Assembly: GCA_964579415.1 (NCBI GenBank)
Contig: CAZOGW010000003.1
Coordinates: 8,849-72,848 of the forward strand
Source: CAZOGW01 sp964579415
GTDB taxonomy: Bacteria; Actinomycetota; Acidimicrobiia; Spongiisociales; UBA5794
Direction of reading: 5' to 3'
Length of the DNA: 64,000 nucleotides
The notes under the pieces are model-generated. The model did not search any database. It was not told the origin of the DNA and was given only the letters and a program-made list of their open reading frames with translations. The translations under genes and the position numbers were made by a program. Shown piece by piece: positions 1 through 8,589 of the stretch (position 1 is the stretch's first letter; the number at the start of each line of letters is the position of its first letter).

Positions 1-1723
1 GCTCGGGCGTACCCGGGCCATAGGCGTGCAACGCCTCGATCCGGGCGTCCAGCTCGGGGTCGGGCCTGCCGGCCTCGACCAGGGCCGGCGGCCAGGCGAG
101 CTCGGCCGGGCGGTGGGCCACGAGCCAGTCGCGCACTGCGCGGGTGGCACGCACGTCGTCCTCGTTGTACCGGGCGATCCGGTCCAGCCGGGACCCATCC
201 AGATCGGCGGTCCAGGCCTCGTACTCCACGACCGCGCCGGCTCCCCGGTCGATGTCGTGGCTGCGCACGTACTCGGTGAGCCGCTCGACCTGCTTGAGGC
301 CATAGGACTCCACACCGATTTGGACCGAGCTCACGATGATCGGGTACAGGTCCACAAACGTGCCGCTGGTGACCAGCTGCTCCAGCTCCAGCTCGGCCAC
401 CCCGTACTCGCGGGTCAGGCGCTCCAGGGACGACCGCTCGGTATGGTTGTAGTGGTAGACGTGCATGTCCGGGAAGCGCTGCTTCCGCTCGGTGAGATGG
501 TCGACGAGACCCCGCACCGCTTGCGCCTCCTGGGCCTGGTCGTGCGCCCAGAACGTCCGATACCCCCAGCCGTCGCGTCCGTGCTCGATCAGGCCGAACA
601 GGAAGAACAGGCCCACCTCCGGCTTCCAGAACGGGTGGCCCTCAAAGTCCAGGAACACGTCCCCGGCGTGGGGCCTGGGCAGGGCCGCCAGACCGGCCAG
701 CTCCACCGGGTCGGTCGCGTCCTCGGCCTGATCGGCGGACGGGTCGGCGGCATGCAGGATCGGGTCCAGCAGCTGGAACGGGGGCCGCTCGTCGGGGGCG
801 TTGCGTGCCCGGACCTGCAGCGCCGCCTGGGTCACCGACCGGGTCAGCCGGTCGGCGTCCAGGTCGGGCAGCACCCCCTCGAACCCGGCCAGCTGCGCGA
901 TCGTGGACACCCCCCCTGCCTCCAGCACCACCCGGTCGGCGCGGCGCAAGCCGGCGACATGGACCAGCGAGTCCTCGGCCCGCCACCGGTCCTGGCAGAC
1001 CTGTTCGAACTCGCAGAACGCGCAATGGCCACAGGGTTCCGGCCTGGTGGGCTGCTGGGGCGGGGCCGCCACCACTGAGGCCAGCTGGGCGCGCAGCCGG
1101 CGCCAGTACGCCAGCACCTCGTCCACCCGGATCGACTCCCGCCCCCCCGCGCCCAGCTCCAAGTGCATCAGCTTGGGCAGCGTCCCCGTTCTCGCGGCGA
1201 GCGCGTCGGCGTAGAAGCACAGCTGCAATACGTGACCAGGTTTGGCCTCGCGGCGGGCCAGCTTGGCGTCCACCGGTTGGTAGCCGAACGATCCATCGCC
1301 GTGATCCACACGTTCGAGGAAGTCGGCGACCCCGCGGATCCCGTCATGCACCAACGGCATCTGGTACAGCACGTCGTGGCCCTCGTCCAGGATCGGCGCG
1401 ACTCGATCGGTCCACCGCTGGAACGACTCGCCCCTCGCCTTCCCCGGCACCTCAAGCACCGTCCGCCCTTGGGCGCGGTACTTCACCAGGACCGCCTGCT
1501 CGTGCTGAAGTCCCTTGGCCTTCAGCATCTCGGACATCGCGCCAGCCCGGAAGCTGGCCGGTGCCCTGATGCCCTGGTCCACTTCGTGCTGCAGGCTCAG
1601 GAAGTGCGCACAATCCAGCCACGCCGTGATCTTGGTCGGAGTCAGCAGCACAACGGTCACACTCGAATAGTCGCCCTCCGACGGTGGCCAAGGCCGAGTG
1701 AGGCCGTGATCGCGCCGCGCCAT
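1..1723 (-). CDS. TM0106-type RecB-like nuclease, N-terminal half (runs off window)
   Basis: The reading frame is open from an ATG at 1723 to the window edge (about 574 residues visible). The N-terminus reads MARRDHGLTRPW. A RecB-like nuclease core follows, with a D-A-K-L-A-R-R motif and a QLCFYADAL motif III, then a CGHCAFCEFEQVC cysteine cluster typical of these nucleases. Further on is an RNase H/DnaQ-like segment with MHVYHYNHTERSSL and an ending RIARYNEDDVRATRAVRDWL. The same blocks in the same order occur in the complete gene at 47817-51266, where a Dna2/UvrD-like helicase follows; I infer the helicase half lies outside the window. It is the gene downstream of the Hsp90-like gene on the same strand, separated from it by an IS5-family element. 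The family is known as 'TM0106 RecB-like putative nuclease'; its substrate is not established. Confidence 0.8.
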   Translation of the reverse strand, partial: MARRDHGLTRPWPPSEGDYSSVTVVLLTPTKITAWLDCAHFLSLQHEVDQGIRAPASFRAGAMSEMLKAKGLQHEQAVLVKYRAQGRTVLEVPGKARGESFQRWTDRVAPILDEGHDVLYQMPLVHDGIRGVADFLERVDHGDGSFGYQPVDAKLARREAKPGHVLQLCFYADALAARTGTLPKLMHLELGAGGRESIRVDEVLAYWRRLRAQLASVVAAPPQQPTRPEPCGHCAFCEFEQVCQDRWRAEDSLVHVAGLRRADRVVLEAGGVSTIAQLAGFEGVLPDLDADRLTRSVTQAALQVRARNAPDERPPFQLLDPILHAADPSADQAEDATDPVELAGLAALPRPHAGDVFLDFEGHPFWKPEVGLFFLFGLIEHGRDGWGYRTFWAHDQAQEAQAVRGLVDHLTERKQRFPDMHVYHYNHTERSSLERLTREYGVAELELEQLVTSGTFVDLYPIIVSSVQIGVESYGLKQVERLTEYVRSHDIDRGAGAVVEYEAWTADLDGSRLDRIARYNEDDVRATRAVRDWLVAHRPAELAWPPALVEAGRPDPELDARIEALHAYGPGTPE

Positions 1724-1764
1724 TTGGCGCACTGGCAACTCAGCCCTGGAGCTAGGGCGTGTCT

Positions 1765-2301
1765 CTAAAGGTGCTTGAGCCAGATGGTGATGGCTCGTAG
1801 GACGGCGGCGCCGCGGTAGACGATGGCGAGCTTGTCGTAGCGGGTGGCCAGGCCGCGCCATTGCTTGATGGTGTTGAAGGAGCGCTCGACGACGTTGCGT
1901 GCGCGGTAGGTCTGGGCGTCGAACGCCGGTGGTCGCCCGCCCCGAGATCCTCGCCGTTGGCGGTTGCGGATCTGGTCGGAGGGTTCGGGGATCACCGTCT
2001 TGATCCCGCGGGCGCGCAGCCGCTCGCGGTGGGCACGCGAGGAATAGGCCTTGTCACCGAGGACCGCGTCCGGTCTCGTGCGAGGCCGACCAGGACCGCG
2101 CCGCTGGACGCGAAGGTGCTCCAGCAGCAGGGGGAACACCGGAGAGTCGTTGGCCTGGCCGGGACCGACCAACACGACAAGCGGTCGTCCGCGGCCGTCG
2201 ACGAGCTGGTGGATCTTGGATGACAACCCTCCGCGAGAGCGGCCGATCCCGTGGTGGAACGGCTCGACGTAAAGCCCCGGAACAGCACGTTGACCTGCCA
2301 A
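1765..2301 (-). CDS. IS5-family transposase, C-terminal ORF B (DDE domain)
   Basis: This 178-residue ORF (TTG start as drawn; the frame is open further upstream toward ORF A) carries GIGRSRGGLSSKIH, the second catalytic aspartate in DAVLGDKAYSSR, and the final glutamate in NVVERSFNTIKQWRGLATRYDK, the standard DDE_Tnp_1 signature. It ends only about 10 bp inside the element's left terminus, as expected for IS5 elements. It is probably expressed as a fusion with ORF A by frameshifting. Confidence 0.85.
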   Translation of the reverse strand: MAGQRAVPGLYVEPFHHGIGRSRGGLSSKIHQLVDGRGRPLVVLVGPGQANDSPVFPLLLEHLRVQRRGPGRPRTRPDAVLGDKAYSSRAHRERLRARGIKTVIPEPSDQIRNRQRRGSRGGRPPAFDAQTYRARNVVERSFNTIKQWRGLATRYDKLAIVYRGAAVLRAITIWLKHL

Positions 2302-2335
2302 GACCCCCGAATCGAGCGGATCCTTGTAGTTCGAC

Positions 2336-2770
2336 TCAGCCCCCTGTGTGGCCCGCGAGCACGGCGACGACCGAGGCTGCCGGGGCCTCCAGGGACACCA
2401 AGCCGCCGACGGTGTCGGCCTTCTCGCGGGGAAGGTTCGTGGCGTGCTGGTGCGCCCGGTTGATGGTGGAGTCCACGCTCACCGTCCAATCGACCTCGCC
2501 GGCGTGGTCGGCCTGCGCCAGGAGGGCTTGGTGGATCCGGTCCCAGGTGCCGTCCGCACTGAACCGCCGGTGCCGCTTCCACACCGTCTGCCACGGACCG
2601 AACGAAGCTGGCAGATCCCGCCACGCCAGCCCGCACCGATAGCGGTAGATCACGCCCTCGACGACCTGCCGGTGGTCACGCATCGGCCGACCCCTGCCCG
2701 AGCGCTGCGGCGGCAGCAACGGCTCGATCAGTTCCCACTGGTCATCACTGAGAAGCGCATCACGATCCAC
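2336..2770 (-). CDS. IS5-family transposase, N-terminal ORF A
   Basis: This 144-residue ORF begins MDRDALLSDDQWELIEPLLP, the classic IS5-type DUF4096 start, and contains WRDLPASFGPW and the first catalytic aspartate in VSVDSTINRAHQH. It ends at a TGA immediately after LAGHTGG. The continuing transposase is in a frame shifted by one base (SNYKDPLDSGV leading into ORF B). The run CAGGGGGCTGA at the junction could be a slippery site for programmed frameshifting, as in several IS5 relatives, or the element could be inactivated; the sequence alone does not decide this. Confidence 0.85.
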   Translation of the reverse strand: MDRDALLSDDQWELIEPLLPPQRSGRGRPMRDHRQVVEGVIYRYRCGLAWRDLPASFGPWQTVWKRHRRFSADGTWDRIHQALLAQADHAGEVDWTVSVDSTINRAHQHATNLPREKADTVGGLVSLEAPAASVVAVLAGHTGG

Positions 2771-2820
2771 GACCGCCAGCCTGCCCGTTCGGCACCGTCA
2801 CGCTTTGGAGACACGCCCTA

Positions 2821-3188
2821 GACCACCTCCACTTCGACGCGGGCTGCCTGACCTAGATGCCGCGCCGGTGAGCTGGGGCCATCCCCTCGGTCCGCTGAAC
2901 CCAGGCTTCCTTCGAAGGCGCACCGCCATCCGTCTCCCGGCAGCGCCGGGCCTCGCCGCACACAGCAGTCCGCTGCGCACCGCTTCCAGGTGGCCGCGGC
3001 CGCCACGTCAGTCCAAGCGCGCACCCGCGAGTTCGCTTCGTCCACGAACCGATGCTGCCCGCACACCCGGGGCTACTAGTCCGTGGATTCGTGTCCCGGA
3101 CCTCTTCGAGCAAGAGGCCGGAAGCCACCTTCTGCAGCAGGCGGGCTTGTGGTCCCCCATGGAGACCGCGTGTGCGAGCGGACGATCG
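2821..3188. other. Intergenic stretch without a recognisable gene
   Basis: About 370 bp lie between the IS5 right end and the stop codon of the Hsp90-like gene. The short ORFs here are low-complexity and lack ribosome binding sites or recognisable motifs. It is probably the original spacer between the Hsp90-like gene and the TM0106-type nuclease before the IS5 insertion. Confidence 0.5.
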
Positions 3189-6100
3189 TCAGGACTCGAA
3201 GGTGTAGCGCAGGGCCTTGGCGGTGCGGATCCCTCCCAGGCTGACGGAGCCCTGCGGGAGCACATTCAGATGGTTGAGCGGATCGGTGATGATCCGGACC
3301 TCCGGACCCTTGTCGCCCCGCTCGACGTTGCCGACCACGACGAGGAAAAACTGCTCGGTCACACGGGCACGACGGAACTCCGAGTTGGTAAGCGAAATCA
3401 TCTCCGGGATCGGGCCGGCATAGACCTTCAGCTCGAAGAAGTTCTCCAGGTCGTCGATCGCGTCGGCGCCGACATGGCGTTGGTGTCGGATGTCGATGAT
3501 CTGTTGCTCGTCGCCGCCGAGTATGCGCCGCACAAGCGCCAGTCCGACCGACTCGCGCTCTGAGTCGGTGTAGTTCTTGGTGGGGCGTCCCCCCTCCGAC
3601 GGTTTCTTGGGCTTCGACGGATCAGGATCCCGGGGCCCGCTTACCGGGGATGTCGACTTCATGAAGGTAAAGCTAGCCCGTCCCGTCCCCCCACCGACAA
3701 TCTCGCCATCCTCATTCCTCAGGGTCAGGTTGTCCGGGTCGACGAGCATCCTGGTCGGCTTCGCTGGGCTCGCCTCGGAGGCCGCGGGCGCCTTCACGCG
3801 CTTGGTCTGGGAAGTGTCCTCGGGGGTCGAGCGCCGGTCCTTCCCCTGTTCGGCCAACTTCCGCAGGAGTTCCTCACTGCGCTCGTCGCGCTTCTTCTTC
3901 CACTCGGCGTCGAGCCGCGCCGCCGTCGTGATCTCTTCCTCGCGGTGCCCGTCGAGGGCGATCGTCCAAGCTGCTATCCAGTCATGAGCGACCCGGCGAG
4001 CGTCGCTGTCGAAGACCGAGGCGATGGCGTAGGCGCCTGCGCTTGGCGACCAGATCGCGGCTTCGTCAGCGACAAAGAACGCCCCAGCGGCCAGGTCCAG
4101 CCAGGCGTTCACCGGGACTGTCTCGTCGAGGCCGCCATTCGGCTCGAGCAGCCTGACCCGCAGTTCCGGCGACTGCCGGACGCTCAATGCTGCCAGCTCG
4201 TCCCATGAGACGCGCAGACTCTGCTCGGCCTTCGGGTCGCTCCGCGCGAGGTCCGCCCGGAGGTTAGCGATAGCCCCGGAGAAGACTTGCGTCAGGTTCG
4301 GGTCGTAAGCGGCGCTGTCGGCATCAATCACGTCCCCGTGCGAAGCGTCGAGGAGAGTCAGCCTGAAGGCGCCGATCAGGGAATCGAGCTGCGCCAGTGA
4401 CCCCCCTGGGCTCCAGATCGGCACGCGATCCTTGAGGGCCTCGACGATCAGTTCGTTATGCGTCGCGTAGACCGGCCGCTTGCGTTCCCACCGATCACCG
4501 ACCCAGACCGCCGCCTTTCTAGGCCTTCCCACTTCGCTCTCGGGTGCTCCGGCCAGCACCCGGAGCGCTTCGAGCATCACGAGCTTCTCGGCGGGGGTGA
4601 GCGATTTCTTGCGCGCGAGTTGGCCGAGCACTCGCTGCGCGTCATGGGCGCTGGGTAGGTGGATGCCGAGCAGCGTCCAGAGCGAGTCGGTACCTGACAC
4701 GGAGGGCACGAAGTCGCGCATGCGCCCGAAGATCGGCGGACCGGCGAGCACCACGCTCGGGCGGCGCCAGCCACTTCGGGTCGCGATCAGGCCCTCGCCT
4801 CGACCGAAGGCGTCCCGGGCTGGACCCGCCGGCTGGCCGCCGAGGCGGTTGCCGCGGACCTGCGCGGCCAGCGCCTGGTAGAGCGGTGCCGCGAGGTCTT
4901 CAGCCGCCTCTGGCGTCAAGTTCGTATTGGCGCGCACTGCTTCGAGCTTCAGGATCAGCTCGGAAGCTGTCGGATCGCCCGCCACCCCGATGCTGGCCAG
5001 CACTTCGCGGTATGCCTCGATCTCGAGGGCGGGGCTCAGGTAGCGGCGAGGGTTGTCGCCGTAGAGGGCAACGGTCGCCGGACTCTTGATCCGCAATTGC
5101 CCCGGGGCCGTCGCGGTGCCGTTCTCTGAGGGCAGCCATGCGATCGAAGCGGTGCTGCTGACCCACCAGGCCTCGACGATGCCCTTGTTTTCCCAACTGT
5201 AGTAGGGCCTGGCTGCGCTGACTGTCGCGTGGTCGCCCAGACGATCCCAGGCCCGTGCGAGGGTCCCCAGCACTGCACCCGCTCGCCGGACCTGCTGGGC
5301 AGCGTCCTTCTCCTTCGCGATGCTGCTGAGGACGGCTTCAAGGTCGGGCGACGTCCAGTCACGTAGCGTGAAGGTCGCCTTGGCCTGCCGCAGTGCTTCA
5401 CGCCGGCGCAGGGGTGAGCCTGGTGCCGAATCAGGTACGCCAGGACTGTAGTTCGACAGCCGGAATTGGTTGGCCGGGTGACTCTTGATGCGGGGGGCTA
5501 CCTCGGCACCGAGCAGCCGGAACAGACGTTGGGCCCCAATGCCGCCGCCGTCCCTCCGGAACTTCTCCGAGTAGCGCCTGTCGATCCAGGTCAGCCCATG
5601 GGTCTTCCCTGCTGCCACGAACCAGGTGTTGACCTCTCGTTCGATGAAGTACGCATCGCACGGACGTGCTTGGACTCGCTTGCGCTCCCCGGAACGATCG
5701 TAGGTGACCGCGTCGACCTGGACCGCTTGGCCAAGGCCGAGGCCAAGTCCTGGGCGCTCGGTGTCCGGGATTGCTTCGAGTGCTCGGCGAAGCCCGTCGA
5801 CCTGGGCGTCGGTCAGAGGGGTTTTCAGCATGGTTCCCGCCGTCCCAGCGCCGGCCAGCACGAGCAACGCGTCTGCGCTGGTCGCTGATGCCCGAAGCCA
5901 TCTCTTCTGCTGAAGCCAGTCACGGATCACGGTCCACCCCGCCTGATCAATGAACGTCGGGTGGAGCCGCGCACCGACCCGCAGCAGCTCCCACAGGGGG
6001 TCGGGGTCAGGATCTGCCGGGAGCAGGACGGCTAGGCCGGGACGGCTGGACGGTGTGACGCGGGAGCCGTCCTCGAGCACGAGGCAAGCTCGTGACTCGA

Positions 6101-7643
6101 GCGCGGCGCTCATGCCCGCATTGACCGCGATGGCCAACAGTTGGGCAACGAACTGCGGCGTCCGCTGTTCGTCACCCAACAGGGTGCTCGCGGCCTGCAC
6201 GCTCACCATCGTTGGCGTCATGGCACCGATGTCCCACAGGTCGTCCAGCACGTCGCGCCACCGATCACCCTCAGAGCGCGCCTCGGCGGCCAGAAAGCCG
6301 CGTGTTCCTGCGATCAGGATCACGTCATCCGCGGAGAGAAGCGAGGTGAGCTCGTCTGCCTCGTAGGCGAGATCACTCAAGCGGTAGGTGGTTCCTTCAG
6401 ATTCAAACGTCAGGGCTTCGGCGAACTCAATACGTGCTCTCTGGAGCAGATGCTCTGCGAAGCCGGCGCGGAGTCTGCCGGTCGTGCGGTCGTCGGCATC
6501 GAACTCGGCGGTCGTCGGAACGGTTGCCCAGCTGTGGGCTGGCGCCTGTAGGAAGGCGTCAAGCGCCGCGTCTCGCCAGAGGTCGCTGAGCAACGGAACG
6601 AGCGCCAGGTTCCAGTCAGTGTCGGCGATATCGCGCCTGGACGGCTGAGGATCGAACTGTGCCAGCATCCGGAACGGCAGAGAGGTTCTGCGAACAGGCA
6701 AGCCGACATGGATATGCCCAGTGTCACCTTCGAAAAGTGCGAACGCGATGGCCACCGGCGTGCGAGAGCCCAGCGCCTTCCCCGCCCGCTCGACGCCTTC
6801 AGGAGTACGAGCGCTACGGGTGTAGATCAGCCACTCCCGGCCGTCAGCAGCCGACACTCGGCGCCGAGCCGTGCGGTCACCCGCCAGCGGGAGCAACTCC
6901 TCAGGGCCGAGCTCCAGGTGCAGCCTGGCGATCTCGTTTCCAGCTTCGTCATCGAGCCGTACCGACCTCAAGTGTCGGAGAAAGACCAGACCGGCGTCAT
7001 CCCAGTACTTGAGCCACTTCTCGACGTCATTCGTGCTGATGGCCGCTCGCGTGAAGGGGATAGCGAACGTGGTCCATGAGCTGTCGACTCGGGGCCAGCC
7101 GATGTGCCCGTCCAGCGGCTGGATGGTGTTGGAGCTGAAGCGAACATGAAAGTGGCCCTGGTGGACGTCGAGAACGTCCGACAGCGAATGGAGCGTCTTC
7201 AACCCGATTCCGAAGCGGCCGAGCTTCGCCTCGTCGGCCACTTTGAGGCTGAGCCAGGGGATCGCCAGTGCCCACACGTCATGCAAGGTGAGTGCCGCAC
7301 CATTGTGCGAGAACAACAGTTGTGAGCTGGAGGCGTCGATGGCAACAACGGCGTCGGATGCACCCAGATCGTCAGCGTTCTGGATCAGCTCGGCCAGCCC
7401 TTGAAGACGGTCGTCGCTGAGGTAGGCGGCGCTGTCACCAGCCCGCTGGAGGGCGGACCGGATGGACTTCGGCAGACTGTGCAACCGCTCGACCAACGCA
7501 AGGACACCGGCGTCGGCCGCAGCCTCGTCTGCCGGTGTGAGGGAGACGGTGCGCGGGGTCTCAGGGTCATGATCTGCGACCAGATGGGCCACCTCGGACG
7601 CCTCACGCGCCTCGAATACGCGCGGCGTCAACCCATTCGCCAT
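3189..7643 (-). CDS. Sacsin/Hsp90-type GHKL ATPase with C-terminal DUF3883 domain
   Basis: A protein of about 1,484 residues. I chose ATG 7643 because GGGAGG sits just upstream; an in-frame GTG at 7697 would add 18 residues. The N-terminal region has GHKL/Hsp90 ATP-binding motifs: AELIQNADDLGAS (N box, near residue 85 from this start), FSHNGAAL, and KLGRFGIGLKTLHSL. The long middle has no motif I recognise. A Lys/Glu/Pro-rich linker precedes a C-terminal domain beginning YTDSERESVGLALVRRIL with DIRHQRHVGADAIDD, FFELKVYAG and TEQFFLVVVGNVE, matching the DUF3883 (NotI-like nuclease fold) pattern. The architecture of sacsin-like ATPase plus putative nuclease is common in defence islands. The neighbour downstream on this strand, before the IS insertion, is the TM0106-type nuclease. 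Partners and target are unknown. Confidence 0.8.
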   Translation of the reverse strand: MANGLTPRVFEAREASEVAHLVADHDPETPRTVSLTPADEAAADAGVLALVERLHSLPKSIRSALQRAGDSAAYLSDDRLQGLAELIQNADDLGASDAVVAIDASSSQLLFSHNGAALTLHDVWALAIPWLSLKVADEAKLGRFGIGLKTLHSLSDVLDVHQGHFHVRFSSNTIQPLDGHIGWPRVDSSWTTFAIPFTRAAISTNDVEKWLKYWDDAGLVFLRHLRSVRLDDEAGNEIARLHLELGPEELLPLAGDRTARRRVSAADGREWLIYTRSARTPEGVERAGKALGSRTPVAIAFALFEGDTGHIHVGLPVRRTSLPFRMLAQFDPQPSRRDIADTDWNLALVPLLSDLWRDAALDAFLQAPAHSWATVPTTAEFDADDRTTGRLRAGFAEHLLQRARIEFAEALTFESEGTTYRLSDLAYEADELTSLLSADDVILIAGTRGFLAAEARSEGDRWRDVLDDLWDIGAMTPTMVSVQAASTLLGDEQRTPQFVAQLLAIAVNAGMSAALESRACLVLEDGSRVTPSSRPGLAVLLPADPDPDPLWELLRVGARLHPTFIDQAGWTVIRDWLQQKRWLRASATSADALLVLAGAGTAGTMLKTPLTDAQVDGLRRALEAIPDTERPGLGLGLGQAVQVDAVTYDRSGERKRVQARPCDAYFIEREVNTWFVAAGKTHGLTWIDRRYSEKFRRDGGGIGAQRLFRLLGAEVAPRIKSHPANQFRLSNYSPGVPDSAPGSPLRRREALRQAKATFTLRDWTSPDLEAVLSSIAKEKDAAQQVRRAGAVLGTLARAWDRLGDHATVSAARPYYSWENKGIVEAWWVSSTASIAWLPSENGTATAPGQLRIKSPATVALYGDNPRRYLSPALEIEAYREVLASIGVAGDPTASELILKLEAVRANTNLTPEAAEDLAAPLYQALAAQVRGNRLGGQPAGPARDAFGRGEGLIATRSGWRRPSVVLAGPPIFGRMRDFVPSVSGTDSLWTLLGIHLPSAHDAQRVLGQLARKKSLTPAEKLVMLEALRVLAGAPESEVGRPRKAAVWVGDRWERKRPVYATHNELIVEALKDRVPIWSPGGSLAQLDSLIGAFRLTLLDASHGDVIDADSAAYDPNLTQVFSGAIANLRADLARSDPKAEQSLRVSWDELAALSVRQSPELRVRLLEPNGGLDETVPVNAWLDLAAGAFFVADEAAIWSPSAGAYAIASVFDSDARRVAHDWIAAWTIALDGHREEEITTAARLDAEWKKKRDERSEELLRKLAEQGKDRRSTPEDTSQTKRVKAPAASEASPAKPTRMLVDPDNLTLRNEDGEIVGGGTGRASFTFMKSTSPVSGPRDPDPSKPKKPSEGGRPTKNYTDSERESVGLALVRRILGGDEQQIIDIRHQRHVGADAIDDLENFFELKVYAGPIPEMISLTNSEFRRARVTEQFFLVVVGNVERGDKGPEVRIITDPLNHLNVLPQGSVSLGGIRTAKALRYTFES

Positions 7644-7920
7644 GCCGCCTCCCGCCCGGCTCACGGACGCTGCCTGATCGATCATCTCGCAGTCCACCGA
7701 TGGAAGTTCAGCTCACAGCGGCGTTGCCGTACTTGACCGTCCCCGCCGCGCGACCCGAGTCCGATGTACGAGGACTGGCGTCCAGGGGCGCAGGCGCGGT
7801 CGAAGGCATTGAGCGGCGACTTGCGCGCCACTGAAGTATGCGTGCGCGAAGTGTGTGGAATACTGAAGTTCGTCCCGGCTGATTCACCCCTCCGGACATA
7901 CAGCTTGAGGAGGTTCATGC
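7644..7920. promoter_or_regulatory. Divergent intergenic region
   Basis: About 280 bp separate the Hsp90-like gene (minus) from the three-gene operon (plus), so promoters for both should lie here. The only clear signal is AGGAGGT just before ATG 7921. The XRE/ImmA regulator encoded two genes downstream could act on this region, but I see no convincing operator. Confidence 0.45.
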
Positions 7921-8589
7921 ATGCTCCCGGACACACCCGTCGAGGCACTCGGCGCTCAAGCGCACGGTGTTCGCGGTCTGGTCGTCGACGTCGTCCGTTC
8001 CCGGCACGACAAGGCGGCAGAAGCCCACCAGGTCTCGGGGTCGCGGTACGGGCTGGGCTTCGGCAGTCAGTGGCGTGACCTTCTGGACGATACGCACGAT
8101 GCGCTGATCGAGCGCGGGTTTCGGTCGCACAGGCTGGTTCCCGGCGGTCACAAGGTCGGGGTTGTCAACGACTGTCTGGTCTACGTGTGGCGCGTCCCGG
8201 ACAACGCGAACGCGGTACGGGACTTCGCCTCCAGCCCGACGCGCCAGAACGGCTTCGTCGCGCCGCCGCCGCCAGCGATGCTGTGGGAGGGCCTCCTGCC
8301 TGAGGAGGCTGCGTCTGCGGAGGTTGCGAGCATGATGGAGGCGGTCCGCGACACGATGCCTCTGGTCCTCGTCATGGTCTGGTCGACGCCGCGGCAGCTC
8401 CTGTCTATAGAGTGGGCCGTCGCCATCCTGGACGACTCAGGCAAGGTCGAGCTGCGAGGGCAAGAGTCGCTCTGGGAGCCGGAGCTCGTCGCCGACGACG
8501 TGTTCTCGGGCGTCGAGTCCTTCGACAGCGGCACGCCAGAAGGCCCAACGATCGAGCCGCGCGAGCGGGACAGGCCTTCGGATGCGTGA
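7921..8589 (+). CDS. Hypothetical protein, first gene of XRE-ImmA/helicase operon
   Basis: The protein has 222 residues and a strong AGGAGGT ribosome binding site a few bases before ATG. No family recognised. Visible features are VHSRHDK-like basic/acidic N-terminal stretches, an internal VVNDCLVYVWRVPDNANAVRDFASSPTRQNG segment that looks like an alpha/beta core, a PPPPAMLWEG turn, and an acidic C-terminal tail. The stop overlaps the start of the next gene by 8 bp, so the two are translationally coupled. It may be a partner or target of the ImmA/IrrE-type protease encoded next, by analogy with other ImmA-linked gene pairs; that is inference only. Confidence 0.7.
   Translation: MLPDTPVEALGAQAHGVRGLVVDVVRSRHDKAAEAHQVSGSRYGLGFGSQWRDLLDDTHDALIERGFRSHRLVPGGHKVGVVNDCLVYVWRVPDNANAVRDFASSPTRQNGFVAPPPPAMLWEGLLPEEAASAEVASMMEAVRDTMPLVLVMVWSTPRQLLSIEWAVAILDDSGKVELRGQESLWEPELVADDVFSGVESFDSGTPEGPTIEPRERDRPSDA

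Larger units (their letters stand above)
1755..2818 (-). mobile_element. IS5-family insertion sequence with terminal inverted repeats
   Basis: The element is 1,064 bp. Its ends are imperfect inverted repeats: GGGCGTGTCTCTAAAGG at 1755 and, read on the minus strand from 2818, GGGCGTGTCTCCAAAGC. A TA dinucleotide lies just outside each end (1753-1754 and 2819-2820), consistent with a 2-bp target duplication as in the IS427-like group of IS5. Inside are two overlapping-frame transposase ORFs on the minus strand. The element sits 32 bp upstream of the TM0106-type nuclease start and behind the stop of the Hsp90-like gene, so it separates two genes that were probably neighbours. Confidence 0.9.
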
